The notes under the pieces are model-generated. The model was not told where the DNA came from and made no database searches. It saw only the letters and a list, made by a program, of their open reading frames with translations. From contig CP075370.1 of the NCBI GenBank assembly GCA_019454225.1, forward strand, positions 1 through 64,000: a DNA stretch of 64,000 nt. Reading direction: 5' to 3'. This DNA is from Paracoccaceae bacterium. Its GTDB lineage: Bacteria > Pseudomonadota > Alphaproteobacteria > Rhodobacterales > Rhodobacteraceae. Shown piece by piece: positions 8,702 to 17,178 of the stretch. The translations under genes were made by a program, and so were the position numbers. Every line of letters begins with the position of its first letter. The stretch's first letter is position 1.

Positions 8702-9439
8702 TCAGAACGGAAGGATCGCATCGGCAGCCTGCTGGCCCCAACGCGGCTGCTGCACATCCGTGATCTGGCCGCGTCCACCGTAGCTGACGCGCGCGCCCGC
8801 GATCCGGTCATAGGCGATCTCGTTCTGCCGCGATATGTCCGCCGGGCGCACATAGCCCGACACGACCAGTTCCCGCAGCTCAAAGTTCACCCGCACCTCC
8901 TGCGAGCCCTCGATGCGCAGCACGCCGTTCGGCAGCTCCTCGACCACCGTGGCGGCGACGCGCAGCTTCAGACGCTCCTTCCGGGCTACGGATCCGTCAC
9001 CCGAGAAGGTCGAGGCCGACGAGGCATCCACCGCCTCCGCCATGCTGGCGCCCTCGGGTAGTTTGCGGTCGATCCGCTGCGGAATGCCGAAGAGCGACGG
9101 GATTCCCATGCGGTCCGTCCCCGACCGGCTCCGGTCGGTCGCGTTCGATATCTCGGCGCGATCGTCGATCTCGATCACGACGGTCAGGATATCGCCCCGT
9201 CGCGCAGCCCTGCGGTCTCCGAGCAGCGACGACGACGAGGCCGACCACAGAGACGACCCCGTACCCGGCCCGGGCTGATCGAGGCTTTCCGGCAGGGGCG
9301 TCGCGTACATCGCATGGTGTTGATAGCTTCCCTCCAGCGCGGTGAATGCGGGCGCCCTGCCCACGTCGCGCAACGGGCCGCATGCCGCCATGCAGAGCAG
9401 CACGGGGAGCCACCGCATCATCTGCATGTCCGTCATCAC
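8702..9439 (-). CDS. flgH: Flagellar L-ring lipoprotein FlgH
   Basis: A 245-residue outer-membrane L-ring subunit. It has an N-terminal lipoprotein signal ending LLCMAAC with the acylated Cys. The family core includes SLWSASSSSLLGDRRA and the long beta region ELRELVVSGYVRPADIS. FlgH forms the bushing in the outer membrane around the rod. Its start overlaps the flgA stop by 4 bp. Several Met codons near the start (MMTDMQMM) leave the exact initiation uncertain. The partner P-ring gene flgI is not in this window. Confidence 0.95.
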   Translation of the reverse strand: MMTDMQMMRWLPVLLCMAACGPLRDVGRAPAFTALEGSYQHHAMYATPLPESLDQPGPGTGSSLWSASSSSLLGDRRAARRGDILTVVIEIDDRAEISNATDRSRSGTDRMGIPSLFGIPQRIDRKLPEGASMAEAVDASSASTFSGDGSVARKERLKLRVAATVVEELPNGVLRIEGSQEVRVNFELRELVVSGYVRPADISRQNEIAYDRIAGARVSYGGRGQITDVQQPRWGQQAADAILPF

Positions 9440-9852
9440 CGGTCTCCAACCCGGATCGTGCCGTCCGGTGCCACCCGGCCTGCCACCACAACCCGTGACG
9501 TGAGGTTCATCGCCCGCAGCGTATCGCCCACCGCGCCGCGCCCCAGCGCGCGGCCCTCGGTCTGGATCACCAGGCCGTCAGACCGGAAGAGCAGCGGCAC
9601 GATCTGGTTCCGCTCGACCACTGCGGGCAGGGCGAGATCGCCCGCGCGGATCGCCCGCCCCGCGAAGATGGTGACGCGCGCCTCCAGCCCCACCGCATCG
9701 GCCGGATCGCTCAGCGCGCCTGGCTGGTCGGCGGCGGAAAGAGCGACATCCTCCGGCCCGATCACCGCAGCAGCGCGGATCGTCCGCGAGGCAACGAGGC
9801 TGTCCGCGACAGCCGGACCGGAGAGAAGGAACAGAAGGCATATCCACCGCAT
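9436..9852 (-). CDS. flgA: P-ring assembly chaperone FlgA
   Basis: A 138-residue periplasmic protein with a signal peptide (residues 1-16) and a single SAF-like domain. The family motif lies near VAGRVAPDGTIRVGDR at the C terminus. FlgA helps assemble FlgI into the P-ring. It is shorter than the enterobacterial protein, which is usual in alphaproteobacteria. Its ATG overlaps the flgG stop by one base (TGATG) and its stop overlaps flgH. Confidence 0.9.
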   Translation of the reverse strand: MRWICLLFLLSGPAVADSLVASRTIRAAAVIGPEDVALSAADQPGALSDPADAVGLEARVTIFAGRAIRAGDLALPAVVERNQIVPLLFRSDGLVIQTEGRALGRGAVGDTLRAMNLTSRVVVAGRVAPDGTIRVGDR

Positions 9853-10637
9853 CAGCGCACCTGCGTCGTAGCCGAAAGCATCTGGTCTGCGGCCGTGATG
9901 ACCTTGGCGTTCAGCTCGTATCCGCGCTGCGCCTTGATCAGCTCGGTCACCTCGCGCACGGCGTCAACCGAACTTTCCTCGAGATATCCCTGCCGAAGCG
10001 TTCCCAGGCCATCCACGCCCGGAGTTCCGGTCGCGGGCGGCCCCGAGGCAGGGCTTTCAAGGTAGAGGTTGGATCCGATCGCCTCGAGCCCCTTGTCATT
10101 CGCAAAGCCGACCAGCGTGATCTGGCCAAGGCTTTCCGGTTCCACCCGGTCCGCGAAATAGGCCCACACCTCGCCCGCCGCATTGATCGACAGGCTGCGG
10201 GCCTCGGGCGGAATGGTGATCCCCGGGCTCAGCTGATGGCCATCGGTCGAGACGATCAGTCCTTCCGCCGATCGTTTCAGCGATCCGTCGCGGGTATAGG
10301 CAGGGCTACCCGAGGGCAGCGTGACCTCCAAGTATCCCTTGCCTTCGATCGCGATGTCGAGGTCCCCGCCGGTCTGTGCCAGAGGTCCCTGCGCGAGCAT
10401 CACCGAAACCGCCGCCGGCCGCACGCCGAGGCCGATCTGAATACCGGTTGGCAGCATCGTGCCATCCTCGGCCGCCACGGTACCTGGGCGGGCCATCTGC
10501 TGATAATGCAGGTCGGCGAAGTCCGCGCGGCGGGCGTTGTAGCCTGTGGTCGACATGTTGGCGAGGTTGTTGGCAACCACATCGACACGCATCTGCTGCG
10601 CGCTCATCCCGCTGGCGGCAATCTGGAGAGCTTTCAT
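9852..10637 (-). CDS. flgG: Distal rod protein FlgG
   Basis: A 261-residue rod protein of standard length. The N-terminal rod motif reads MKALQIAASGMSAQQ followed by NNLANMSTTGYN. The C-terminal coiled coil ends VTELIKAQRGYELNAK and QMLSATTQVR. FlgG forms the distal rod that crosses the P- and L-rings. It lies 9 bp after flgF and directly before flgA, with flgF and flgC as paralogues upstream. Confidence 0.97.
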   Translation of the reverse strand: MKALQIAASGMSAQQMRVDVVANNLANMSTTGYNARRADFADLHYQQMARPGTVAAEDGTMLPTGIQIGLGVRPAAVSVMLAQGPLAQTGGDLDIAIEGKGYLEVTLPSGSPAYTRDGSLKRSAEGLIVSTDGHQLSPGITIPPEARSLSINAAGEVWAYFADRVEPESLGQITLVGFANDKGLEAIGSNLYLESPASGPPATGTPGVDGLGTLRQGYLEESSVDAVREVTELIKAQRGYELNAKVITAADQMLSATTQVR

Positions 10638-10646
10638 CCGGACCTC

Positions 10647-11357
10647 CTATCGGCCGAGCGTCTGGGTTACGGCGCGGACGCGCCGGTCCTCGTTGTCGAG
10701 GAAGGCCTGACCCAGCTCATAGGCGCGTTGCACGGCGATCATCCGTGCGATCTCGGCCACCGGGTTCACGTTCGCATCCTCCAGAAAGCCCTGCAGGATG
10801 GCGGCACCGTCCACCGGCTGCAGCACCCCACCGTCGAACAGCAGGCCGCTCTGATGCCGCAGCGCGACAGGATCGGACGGAGCCCACAGGCCGATGCGCG
10901 CCAGAGGCTGCCCCCCGGCCGAAACGGTGCCATCCGCCGCGATGCCCACCGGCCCCGCATCGGGCGGCAGAAATACCGGGGCGGCGCCTATGTCGAGCAG
11001 CCGATACCCATCGGCGGTCACGAGTTCGCCCTGCGCGTCAGGGGAGAACGCACCTGCCCGGGTCAGACGCTGGCCCTGCGGCGTTTCGACCAGAAAGAAC
11101 CCGTCGCCCTGGATCGCCAGGTCGAAGGCGCCGCCGGTCTGTGTCAGCCCGCCCTGCGTCAGATCGACGTGGCGGGCCGTGGCATGGGCCATCGACAGCG
11201 AGGGTCCGTCGTCCAGCCGCGCGACGTGTTCGGCAAAGACCGTTCCCTCGCGCCGGAAACCGGCAGTGGACTGGTTGGCGATGTTGTTCGCCACGATCTG
11301 CATTTCGCGCATCAGACCGGATTGGCGGGTCAGCGTCGCATAGACGGCCGCGTCCAT
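10647..11357 (-). CDS. flgF: Proximal rod protein FlgF
   Basis: A 236-residue paralogue of FlgG with NNIANQSTAGFR near the N terminus and ARMIAVQRAYELGQ near the C terminus. It is a structural subunit of the rod. The start at 11357 overlaps the fliQ stop by one base (TGATG), which decides the start over longer upstream frames. Its length is normal for FlgF. Confidence 0.95.
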   Translation of the reverse strand: MDAAVYATLTRQSGLMREMQIVANNIANQSTAGFRREGTVFAEHVARLDDGPSLSMAHATARHVDLTQGGLTQTGGAFDLAIQGDGFFLVETPQGQRLTRAGAFSPDAQGELVTADGYRLLDIGAAPVFLPPDAGPVGIAADGTVSAGGQPLARIGLWAPSDPVALRHQSGLLFDGGVLQPVDGAAILQGFLEDANVNPVAEIARMIAVQRAYELGQAFLDNEDRRVRAVTQTLGR

Positions 11358-11626
11358 CACGGTCCTCCGGCAATCAGGGGAACGATGCGATCGGAAAAGA
11401 ACGCAACCAGCGTCGCAGTCATGAAGCTCATCGAAACCCAGAACACCGCGATCATCGCGCCGACCTTGGGCACGAAGGTCAATGTCATCTCCTGCACCGA
11501 GGTCAGCGCCTGCAACAGGCCGATGACGAGGCCGACAACCAATGCGGCCGCAAGCATCGGCGTCGAGATCAGCACGGCGATCCACAACGCCTGCCTCAGG
11601 GTGTCGAAAATCAGCGCGTCGGACAT
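11357..11626 (-). CDS. fliQ: Flagellar export gate protein FliQ
   Basis: An 89-residue protein with two membrane hairpin helices (about residues 15-38 and 52-75) separated by the conserved polar turn TSVQEMTLTFVPK. FliQ is the four-copy lateral subunit of the FliPQR channel. It is placed within the rod operon between fliE and flgF, whereas fliR lies on the opposite strand with flhA and flhB. Confidence 0.95.
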   Translation of the reverse strand: MSDALIFDTLRQALWIAVLISTPMLAAALVVGLVIGLLQALTSVQEMTLTFVPKVGAMIAVFWVSMSFMTATLVAFFSDRIVPLIAGGP

Positions 11627-11628
11627 GG

Positions 11629-11916
11629 TCACACCGGCATCCGCAGGATTTCCTGGTAGGCCTCGACCACCTTGTCCCGCACCGTCACCGCAGTCTCGAC
11701 CGCAAGGGACGAGGCCGCAAGCGCCTCGACCAGCGCGTGCGGGTCGGCAGTGCCCGTCATCGCGGCGCGGGCAGTCGTTTCGGCGCGTGTCAGGGTTTCG
11801 GCAAAGCCGCCGGCGATGCGGGCAAAGCCGGCGTCGGCCGGGCCGGAGGCTGCCGGGGCTGCCGCTGCCCGGGCCTGGGCATAGGATTGGGCGACGAGTG
11901 AACTGCGGATATCCAT
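11629..11916 (-). CDS. fliE: Hook-basal body adaptor FliE
   Basis: A 95-residue protein with a variable N terminus and the conserved C-terminal helix ending VVEAYQEILRMPV. FliE links the MS-ring/export gate to the proximal rod. It sits in the usual flgB-flgC-fliE order, 7 bp after flgC and 2 bp before fliQ. Confidence 0.93.
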   Translation of the reverse strand: MDIRSSLVAQSYAQARAAAAPAASGPADAGFARIAGGFAETLTRAETTARAAMTGTADPHALVEALAASSLAVETAVTVRDKVVEAYQEILRMPV

Positions 11917-11923
11917 GGTGCAC

Positions 11924-12304
11924 TTACCTGCGCAGAAGCTCGAACAGGCTCTGCGTCATCTGGCGGGCCTGGTCGAACAGGCGCAGGTTCGCTTCATAGC
12001 TGCGCTGTGCCTCACGTGAGTCCGCAATCTCGATGATCAGATCCACGTTCGAGCCGTCGCGGTAACCTTCGGCGTCCGACATCGGGTGACCAGGATCGTA
12101 CAGTCGGGCGGGGGGGCGCGGATCGAGCCGCACAGGCCCCGCTTCCACCCGGTTGCCGTCCAGCGCCGCACGGAAGCCCAGAGTCTTGCGCCGGTATCCC
12201 GGCGTATCGGCATTTGCGATGTTCTCGGACAGGTGGCGCAGCCGCTGCGCCTGCGCTTCCATCCCCGAGGCGGACAGTCCGAGTGCCTGTATCAGATCGG
12301 CCAC
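11924..12304 (-). CDS. flgC: Proximal rod protein FlgC
   Basis: A 126-residue rod protein. N-terminal motifs are LGLSASGMEAQ and NIANADTPGYRRK; the C-terminal helix reads SREAQRSYEANLRLFDQ. The start is a GTG at 12302-12304, two bases after the flgB stop, because no suitable ATG gives the conserved N terminus. It forms the proximal rod with FlgB and FlgF. Confidence 0.94.
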   Translation of the reverse strand: MADLIQALGLSASGMEAQAQRLRHLSENIANADTPGYRRKTLGFRAALDGNRVEAGPVRLDPRPPARLYDPGHPMSDAEGYRDGSNVDLIIEIADSREAQRSYEANLRLFDQARQMTQSLFELLRR

Positions 12305-12306
12305 GA

Positions 12307-12687
12307 TCAGCGCCCCCGCCCGAGCGCCGACCGTATGATGTCGGACGTGCTGCGATAGATGGCCAGTGCCATGTCGTGCGACTGCCGTGCCTCGGCAGCC
12401 TTCACCATCTCGGCCTCCAGCGAGACGGTATTGCCGTTGGGGGCGCCGAACCGCAAATCGGCAAAGGGTTCGGCAGGTCGCGCTCCGGCGCCTCCGGTCA
12501 GGTGGCCCGGTCGTGTCGCCCGCAGATCGGCGCTCTCGTGCCAGACGGCGGCAAACTCCGGCACGTCGCGCGCCTTGTAGCCGGGGGTGTCGGCATGGGC
12601 CATGTTCTGCGCGACGACACCGGTGCGCGCGCCGGAATGGGCGGCCAGGGCCTGTGCCATCGCGGTCAGCTTCAGCTTCTCGAACAT
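12307..12687 (-). CDS. flgB: Proximal rod protein FlgB
   Basis: A 126-residue rod protein with NMAHADTPGYKARDVPEF near the N terminus and a C-terminal helix ending AIYRSTSDIIRSALGRG. The ATG at 12685-12687 was chosen over one ten codons upstream because it follows a GGGAGAAG ribosome binding site at proper spacing. It is the first gene of the nine-gene minus-strand operon, divergent from fliI. Confidence 0.94.
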   Translation of the reverse strand: MFEKLKLTAMAQALAAHSGARTGVVAQNMAHADTPGYKARDVPEFAAVWHESADLRATRPGHLTGGAGARPAEPFADLRFGAPNGNTVSLEAEMVKAAEARQSHDMALAIYRSTSDIIRSALGRGR

Positions 12688-12770
12688 CGGGGCTTCTCCC
12701 TCGACCTGTTTCACCAAGGCTTAAGAGCGATTCCTTTAGGAAGTGTAAGCGTGAACAAAGGGAGATCGAG
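12688..12770. promoter_or_regulatory. Divergent promoter region between flgB and fliI
   Basis: An 83-bp AT-richer spacer drives the rod operon leftward and fliI rightward. It contains both ribosome binding sites. It also holds TTAA (12721) and TTTA (12735), but their spacing does not match the TTAA-N7-TTAA CtrA box. No convincing sigma-28 or sigma-54 element was found. Confidence 0.5.
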
Positions 12771-14093
12771 GTGGACGGTATTCTTGACGGCCTGCGGGCG
12801 CGCATCGCTGACGTTGCCGCCGTCGTTCCGGTCGGGCGCATCACCGAGGTCGGACCTGCGACCGTGTGTGTGGCCGGGCTTGCCACCGACGCCGCGCTGG
12901 GAGACCGGGTCGCCATCCACGCGGCGGGCGGGCTGGTGGGCGGCGAGGTCGTCGCGCTCTCCTCCCGTGGCCTTGGCGTTCTGGTCGAGGAGACGGTGGA
13001 GGGGCTGGCCATCGGTGATGCCGTGGAACTGCGGGGCCGATCTGACCTGTCGCCCGCCGACAGCTGGATCGGACGCATCATAGACCCTTTCGGCCAACCG
13101 CTGGACGGCCGCCCACTGATGCCCGGATCTTGTCCACGGGCGCTGCGTGCGCGTCCCCCGACGGCTGCGCGGCGGCGGCCGCTGGGGCCGCGCATGGCTA
13201 CCGGTGTCGCGGTGTTCGACACGCTCCTGCCGCTGGTGCGCGGACAGCGGATCGGACTGTTCGCCGGATCGGGCGTCGGCAAGTCGTCGCTGCTGGCCAA
13301 GTTCGCGCGGGGCGTCGAGGCCGATGTGGTGGTGATCGCGCTGATCGGCGAGCGTGGGCGCGAACTGCGGGAGTTCACCGAGGTCGTCCTGGGGTCGGCG
13401 GGCATGGCGCGCACGGTTGTCGTGGCCGCGACATCCGACCAGTCGCCACTGGTTCGCCGGCGTTGCGCGTGGGCGGCGACGGCGGTGGCCGAGCATTTCC
13501 GCGATCGTGGGCTGCATGTCCTGCTGCTTGCCGACAGCATCACACGGTTCGCCGAGGCGCATCGCGAGGTTGCGCTGGCAGCCGGGGAAAGCGCGGGCAT
13601 GCGCGGCTATCCACCTTCGACCGCGCCTGCGATCACGTCCCTGGCAGAACGCGCCGGCCCGGGTGACGACGGGGCGGGCGACATCACCGCCGTCTATACC
13701 GTGCTGGTCCCCGGATCGGACATGGAGGAACCCGTGGCCGACATCCTGCGCGGGGTCCTGGACGGCCACGTGGTGCTGGACCGCCGGATTGCCGAGCGCG
13801 GGCGCTATCCGGCAATCGACCTGCTTCGATCCGTCTCGCGCAGCTTGCCTGCATGCGCAACCGATCGCGAGAACGCGTTGATCGCGCAGGCACGGGCACT
13901 GCTGGGCGCCTGGGATCGGGCGGAGTTGATGATCCAGTCGGGGCTCTATGCCAAGGGGTCCGACCCGCAGGTGGATGCCGCAATCGCCGTCTGGCCCGCC
14001 CTGGATGCCTTTCTTGCGGAAGATGCCCAGGGTGGGATCGCCGCCAGTTTTGCACGGCTGGCCGACTGTCTTGGTGTGGCGCCGCCTACCTGA
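12771..14093 (+). CDS. fliI: Flagellar export ATPase FliI
   Basis: A 440-residue F1-beta-like ATPase. The P-loop FAGSGVGKSSLL is at about 163-174, the GERGREL segment near 192, and Walker B HVLLLADSITR around 246-256. It energises delivery of export substrates to the FlhA/FlhB gate. The GTG start at 12771 follows a GGGAG site; longer upstream frames run antisense through flgB and are not credible. It is a lone plus-strand gene whose last 8 bp overlap the convergent DUF1217 gene. Confidence 0.95.
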   Translation: MDGILDGLRARIADVAAVVPVGRITEVGPATVCVAGLATDAALGDRVAIHAAGGLVGGEVVALSSRGLGVLVEETVEGLAIGDAVELRGRSDLSPADSWIGRIIDPFGQPLDGRPLMPGSCPRALRARPPTAARRRPLGPRMATGVAVFDTLLPLVRGQRIGLFAGSGVGKSSLLAKFARGVEADVVVIALIGERGRELREFTEVVLGSAGMARTVVVAATSDQSPLVRRRCAWAATAVAEHFRDRGLHVLLLADSITRFAEAHREVALAAGESAGMRGYPPSTAPAITSLAERAGPGDDGAGDITAVYTVLVPGSDMEEPVADILRGVLDGHVVLDRRIAERGRYPAIDLLRSVSRSLPACATDRENALIAQARALLGAWDRAELMIQSGLYAKGSDPQVDAAIAVWPALDAFLAEDAQGGIAASFARLADCLGVAPPT

Positions 14094-14895
14094 GCTGGCC
14101 TGCCTGAAGAATGGCCAGTGCCCCGGCCGCGCCCGACATCCCCGCCGGGCCCGCGGTCTGGGCAAGATCCGACATCACAAGGTAGCGGCGGATCAGGCCC
14201 TCCAGCCTTGCCGGTTCCGAGAACTGCGCGACCCTGTCATCCCCAAAGGCAGCGCGCGCCTTTTCGCGCAGCGTGTCGAACTGCCGGTCGATATCCAGCG
14301 CACCAAAGCTCGTCGGCAGCCGCAGCGCAGCCTCGAAGACTGCACGCAGGGGCCTGCTGCCCATCACGGTGAACCATTTCGCATCGTCCGAGATCGATCG
14401 GTCCGCCAGTGCTTTCAGTTCACGTTCGGCGTTCAGCGCAAGCCGGAGCCGACCGTCCTGCTGGCCCACCGCAGCCTCGAACCCGCGGGTCTTGTAGGCT
14501 GCGACGATACCGTCGGCAAAGTCCGACAGCTGGGTTCGCGGTGTCGCAAAGTCGCCGAACCCGAAGGCGGCCGACATGGCTGCGTATTGCTTGTCGGCAA
14601 GCCGGTTGGCAAGCGCAGTCTCGTTCAGCGTGCCATCCTCGAGCACCTTGCGGATGAAAGCCTTGTTGCCGAGATCGCCGTCCAACCCGAATGCGCCGAG
14701 TGCGACCTTCAGGAGCCGACGATCCGACACCAGCTGCTCCGCCGTCCGGACAGATCCGATCTTCTGGCGGAAATAGGCCTCGTCGCGGGTGACTTCGGGC
14801 GCACGCTCAAAGGCGGCGCGCTGTATCGGTGCCGTCCGTTTCAGGAACGCCCAGCCGGCATATCCACCAAGGGGCAATGCCGGCTGGAATGTCAT
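14086..14895 (-). CDS. DUF1217-family flagellar protein
   Basis: A 269-residue soluble, mostly helical protein of the DUF1217 family, which in Rhodobacterales is encoded in flagellar loci and whose function is not settled. Characteristic stretches are RLLKVALGAFGLDGD and VMGSRPLRAVFEAALRLP. It follows flbT with a 4-bp overlap and ends 8 bp inside convergent fliI. Coupling to flaF and flbT suggests a role around flagellin or hook-associated secretion. Confidence 0.85.
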   Translation of the reverse strand: MTFQPALPLGGYAGWAFLKRTAPIQRAAFERAPEVTRDEAYFRQKIGSVRTAEQLVSDRRLLKVALGAFGLDGDLGNKAFIRKVLEDGTLNETALANRLADKQYAAMSAAFGFGDFATPRTQLSDFADGIVAAYKTRGFEAAVGQQDGRLRLALNAERELKALADRSISDDAKWFTVMGSRPLRAVFEAALRLPTSFGALDIDRQFDTLREKARAAFGDDRVAQFSEPARLEGLIRRYLVMSDLAQTAGPAGMSGAAGALAILQAGQLR

Positions 14896-15296
14896 GCGCG
14901 CCCGGCGGCGAACAGCCGCTCCTCCCGCGGGAGCAGTCCGCGAAGCGCCTTGAGTGCCTGGTAGTGCTGGTTGTCGACAACGGCGGTCGTCGCGGTGGCC
15001 AGCAGGCTGCGGCTGTCATGATCGGTGAGCACCTGGCTGAGCTGCTCGATCCCCCGAAGGAGCTGCATCCGCGCCTCTGCTGCGGTGACATCGCCCGACA
15101 GGACAAGCTGCGCCACGTAGCAGACACGCCGGACCGGTGTGTTCGCCTCCTCGGGATGGATCGCGTCGCGCAGGCGCAGGATATGGGCGTTGGGAGACCG
15201 GATCGCCAGCCGGGACCGGCGCTCGCCATTCTCGATCACGGCGCCGTTGATCAGAACCCGCTCGCCGGGACCCAGCTTCAGGACGAGCCCGGTCAT
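14892..15296 (-). CDS. flbT: Flagellin post-transcriptional regulator FlbT
   Basis: A 134-residue FlbT-family protein beginning TGLVLKLGPGERVLINGAVI, the typical N-terminal beta region. In Caulobacter FlbT binds the flagellin mRNA leader and destabilises it until the hook is complete. Here it is two genes downstream of flagellin and overlaps flaF by 4 bp, so the regulator and its likely target are in one cluster. Confidence 0.95.
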   Translation of the reverse strand: MTGLVLKLGPGERVLINGAVIENGERRSRLAIRSPNAHILRLRDAIHPEEANTPVRRVCYVAQLVLSGDVTAAEARMQLLRGIEQLSQVLTDHDSRSLLATATTAVVDNQHYQALKALRGLLPREERLFAAGRA

Positions 15297-15670
15297 GCCT
15301 GTGTCACCTCGCCGCGCAGACCGCGCATCACGGCAGTGTTGATGTCGACCAGCACACCCGCATCTGCGGTACCTTCCAGCACCTTGCGGCCGTGCGCGAC
15401 CGAGAATTCGTGCAGGTAGAACAGCCGCGCCCGCAGTTCGGCCGGCAGCGCGTTGCCGGGCTCGGCGAGGTCGGCCGCCAGGGTGCGCCAGAGCCGCGCA
15501 TTGGCGTGAAGTGCCTGCGCGAGGCCTGAGTGGTCGACCTTGCGCCTGTCCCAGGCCTCGGCCAGAGCGCGGGTGACGCGGGCAAAGATATCGTACTCGA
15601 CGGTGCGCGGATCGCGCAGGGGGGCGTCGGGGCGTGCATAGGCGGCCCGCGCCACTTGGGCGGTTTGCAT
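15293..15670 (-). CDS. flaF: Flagellin synthesis regulator FlaF
   Basis: A 125-residue FlaF-family protein with a helical core ending FYLHEFSVAHGRKVLEG and a C-terminal VDINTAVMRGL motif. FlaF acts opposite to FlbT in Caulobacter and is needed for flagellin translation or secretion. It lies 70 bp after flagellin, beyond a hairpin, and has its own GGAAGGAA ribosome binding site. Confidence 0.94.
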   Translation of the reverse strand: MQTAQVARAAYARPDAPLRDPRTVEYDIFARVTRALAEAWDRRKVDHSGLAQALHANARLWRTLAADLAEPGNALPAELRARLFYLHEFSVAHGRKVLEGTADAGVLVDINTAVMRGLRGEVTQA

Positions 15671-15706
15671 CGGGAATTCCTTCCGCTCTGATTAGGGGGG
15701 TGAGAC

Positions 15707-15732
15707 GGCGGGAAGGCCTTGACCTTCCCGCC
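15707..15732 (-). terminator. Hairpin after the flagellin gene
   Basis: A perfect 10-bp stem (15707-15716 with 15723-15732, 6-nt loop) lies 8 bp after the flagellin stop. No U-run follows on the minus strand. It is more likely an mRNA-stabilising or attenuating hairpin that keeps flagellin message above flaF-flbT than a strict terminator. Confidence 0.55.
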
Positions 15733-15740
15733 GGGCGGAC

Positions 15741-16946
15741 TCAGCGGAAGAGCGCCAGGATGTTCTGCGGCTGCTGGTTGGCGATCGACAGCGCCTGGAT
15801 GCCAAGCTGCTGCTGAACCTGCAGCGCCTGAAGCCGGGCGGACGCCTCTTCCATGTCGGCGTCGACCAGCGTGCCGATCCCGGCCTTCAACGCATCGGAC
15901 AGTTTCGAGACGAAGTCGTTCTGGATGTCGATCCGTCCCTGCACCGAGCCGAATTCGGCAGCCGCGTTGATCGCCGTCTGCTGCAGTGCCTCGATGTTGC
16001 CCAGGGCGGCGGCGGCGCCCGACTGCGTTGTCACGTCGATCCCTGCAAGCGCGGCAAGCCCGCCGGACCCGGCGTTCTTGAACTGCACGCTGACCGCAAG
16101 GTCGTTGGTCCCGTCATTGGTGAAGGACAGTGTCTGTGCCGTGCCCGAGTCGTAGTCCACCGCCAGATCGGCAAAACCCAGGGCCTCGATCTTCTGCTTC
16201 AGCGCGACGGCGACGATGTCGCCGGGGCTGGTAGAGGCCACATCGGCATCCGACAGCGTGTAGCTGACCGTCTTTCCGCCGATCGTGACGCCCACGCTGT
16301 CACCCGCGGCGAAGTTCGCGCCATCGAATTCCAGCGTGCCCGTGCCACCGCCCGAATCGAGCGCGAAGCCAGCCGTATCGCCGTTGGTGGAAACGCCGGT
16401 GGTGTTGCTGCCCAGCACCGCCGCCGCGGTATAGCCACCTGCCGTCAGATCCTGGGCTGCGACCGAGATCGACGAGGTTGCCACGGTGCCGCCGGTGCCC
16501 CGGTCAAGCGAGGACAGCACGTTCACCGTCCCCTGCGTGCCGTTCACAAGGTTCAGGCCGTTGAACTGGGCCGCGCCGACGACCGAGGCGATCTGATCCC
16601 GGAGTTTCGAGATGTCGGCCTGGATCTTGGTCCGGTCGACGTTCTCCTCCTGCGCGGCAACGATCTTGCCCTTGATCTCGGTCAGCAGATTGGTGACGGT
16701 TTCCGATGCCTGGCGCGCGACCGAGATGGTCGACGAGCCCAGCGAGAGACTGTCCGCGATGCCCTTGAAGCCCTTGACGTCGGACTCCATGACCTTCGAG
16801 ATGGCCCAGATCGCGGCATTGTCCTTGGCGGTGGCCACGGTCTTGCCGGTAGAGATTTCGCTCTGGGTCTTGTTCATGTTGGCGTTGATCCCCTTCATCG
16901 TCTGAAGGGCGACCATCGCACTGGTGTTCGTCATGATCGAGGACAT
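15741..16946 (-). CDS. Flagellin
   Basis: A 401-residue filament protein. The conserved N-terminal D0/D1 region (about 1-160) begins MSSIMTNTSAMVALQTM. A variable, Thr/Gly-rich surface domain follows (about 160-320), then the C-terminal D1/D0 helix ending SIANQQPQNILALFR. The start at 16946 gives the conserved N terminus and follows a GGAAAGG site. It is the only flagellin seen. It is secreted through the FlhA/FlhB gate and is probably controlled by FlbT and FlaF encoded just downstream. Confidence 0.97.
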   Translation of the reverse strand: MSSIMTNTSAMVALQTMKGINANMNKTQSEISTGKTVATAKDNAAIWAISKVMESDVKGFKGIADSLSLGSSTISVARQASETVTNLLTEIKGKIVAAQEENVDRTKIQADISKLRDQIASVVGAAQFNGLNLVNGTQGTVNVLSSLDRGTGGTVATSSISVAAQDLTAGGYTAAAVLGSNTTGVSTNGDTAGFALDSGGGTGTLEFDGANFAAGDSVGVTIGGKTVSYTLSDADVASTSPGDIVAVALKQKIEALGFADLAVDYDSGTAQTLSFTNDGTNDLAVSVQFKNAGSGGLAALAGIDVTTQSGAAAALGNIEALQQTAINAAAEFGSVQGRIDIQNDFVSKLSDALKAGIGTLVDADMEEASARLQALQVQQQLGIQALSIANQQPQNILALFR

Positions 16947-17178
16947 AAGGTTTCCTTTCCTGCGCACGGGCCTTTTCCCGGCGGATGGGGGTGCCGCCCT
17001 GCGGCGGCTCTGATGGCGTTCTTGCCCTGCGCCGGAACACCCTGCCCCGACCGCGCCACCCCTTGGGATGCGGAGGGGATTGATGCGGGTGAACCTCTAA
17101 GGCTTCGCTAATCCACCTTCCCCCGTCCCGGCAAAATCCGCGGCATTCGAGCGGATGGCATCTGCGCAACGGCGCGCG
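16947..17178 (-). promoter_or_regulatory. Flagellin upstream and leader region
   Basis: A 232-bp gene-free spacer upstream of flagellin. It holds a small hairpin (16993-16997 with 17001-17005) and a short inverted repeat around CGGG/CCCG closer to the start. It is the likely site of the flagellin promoter and the FlbT-responsive mRNA leader. No confident sigma-28 element was identified. Confidence 0.4.

Noticed and set aside
12721-12740. CtrA box or sigma-28 promoter between flgB and fliI
   Set aside because: TTAA and TTTA are present but with wrong spacing, and a sigma-28 match on the minus strand is too weak.
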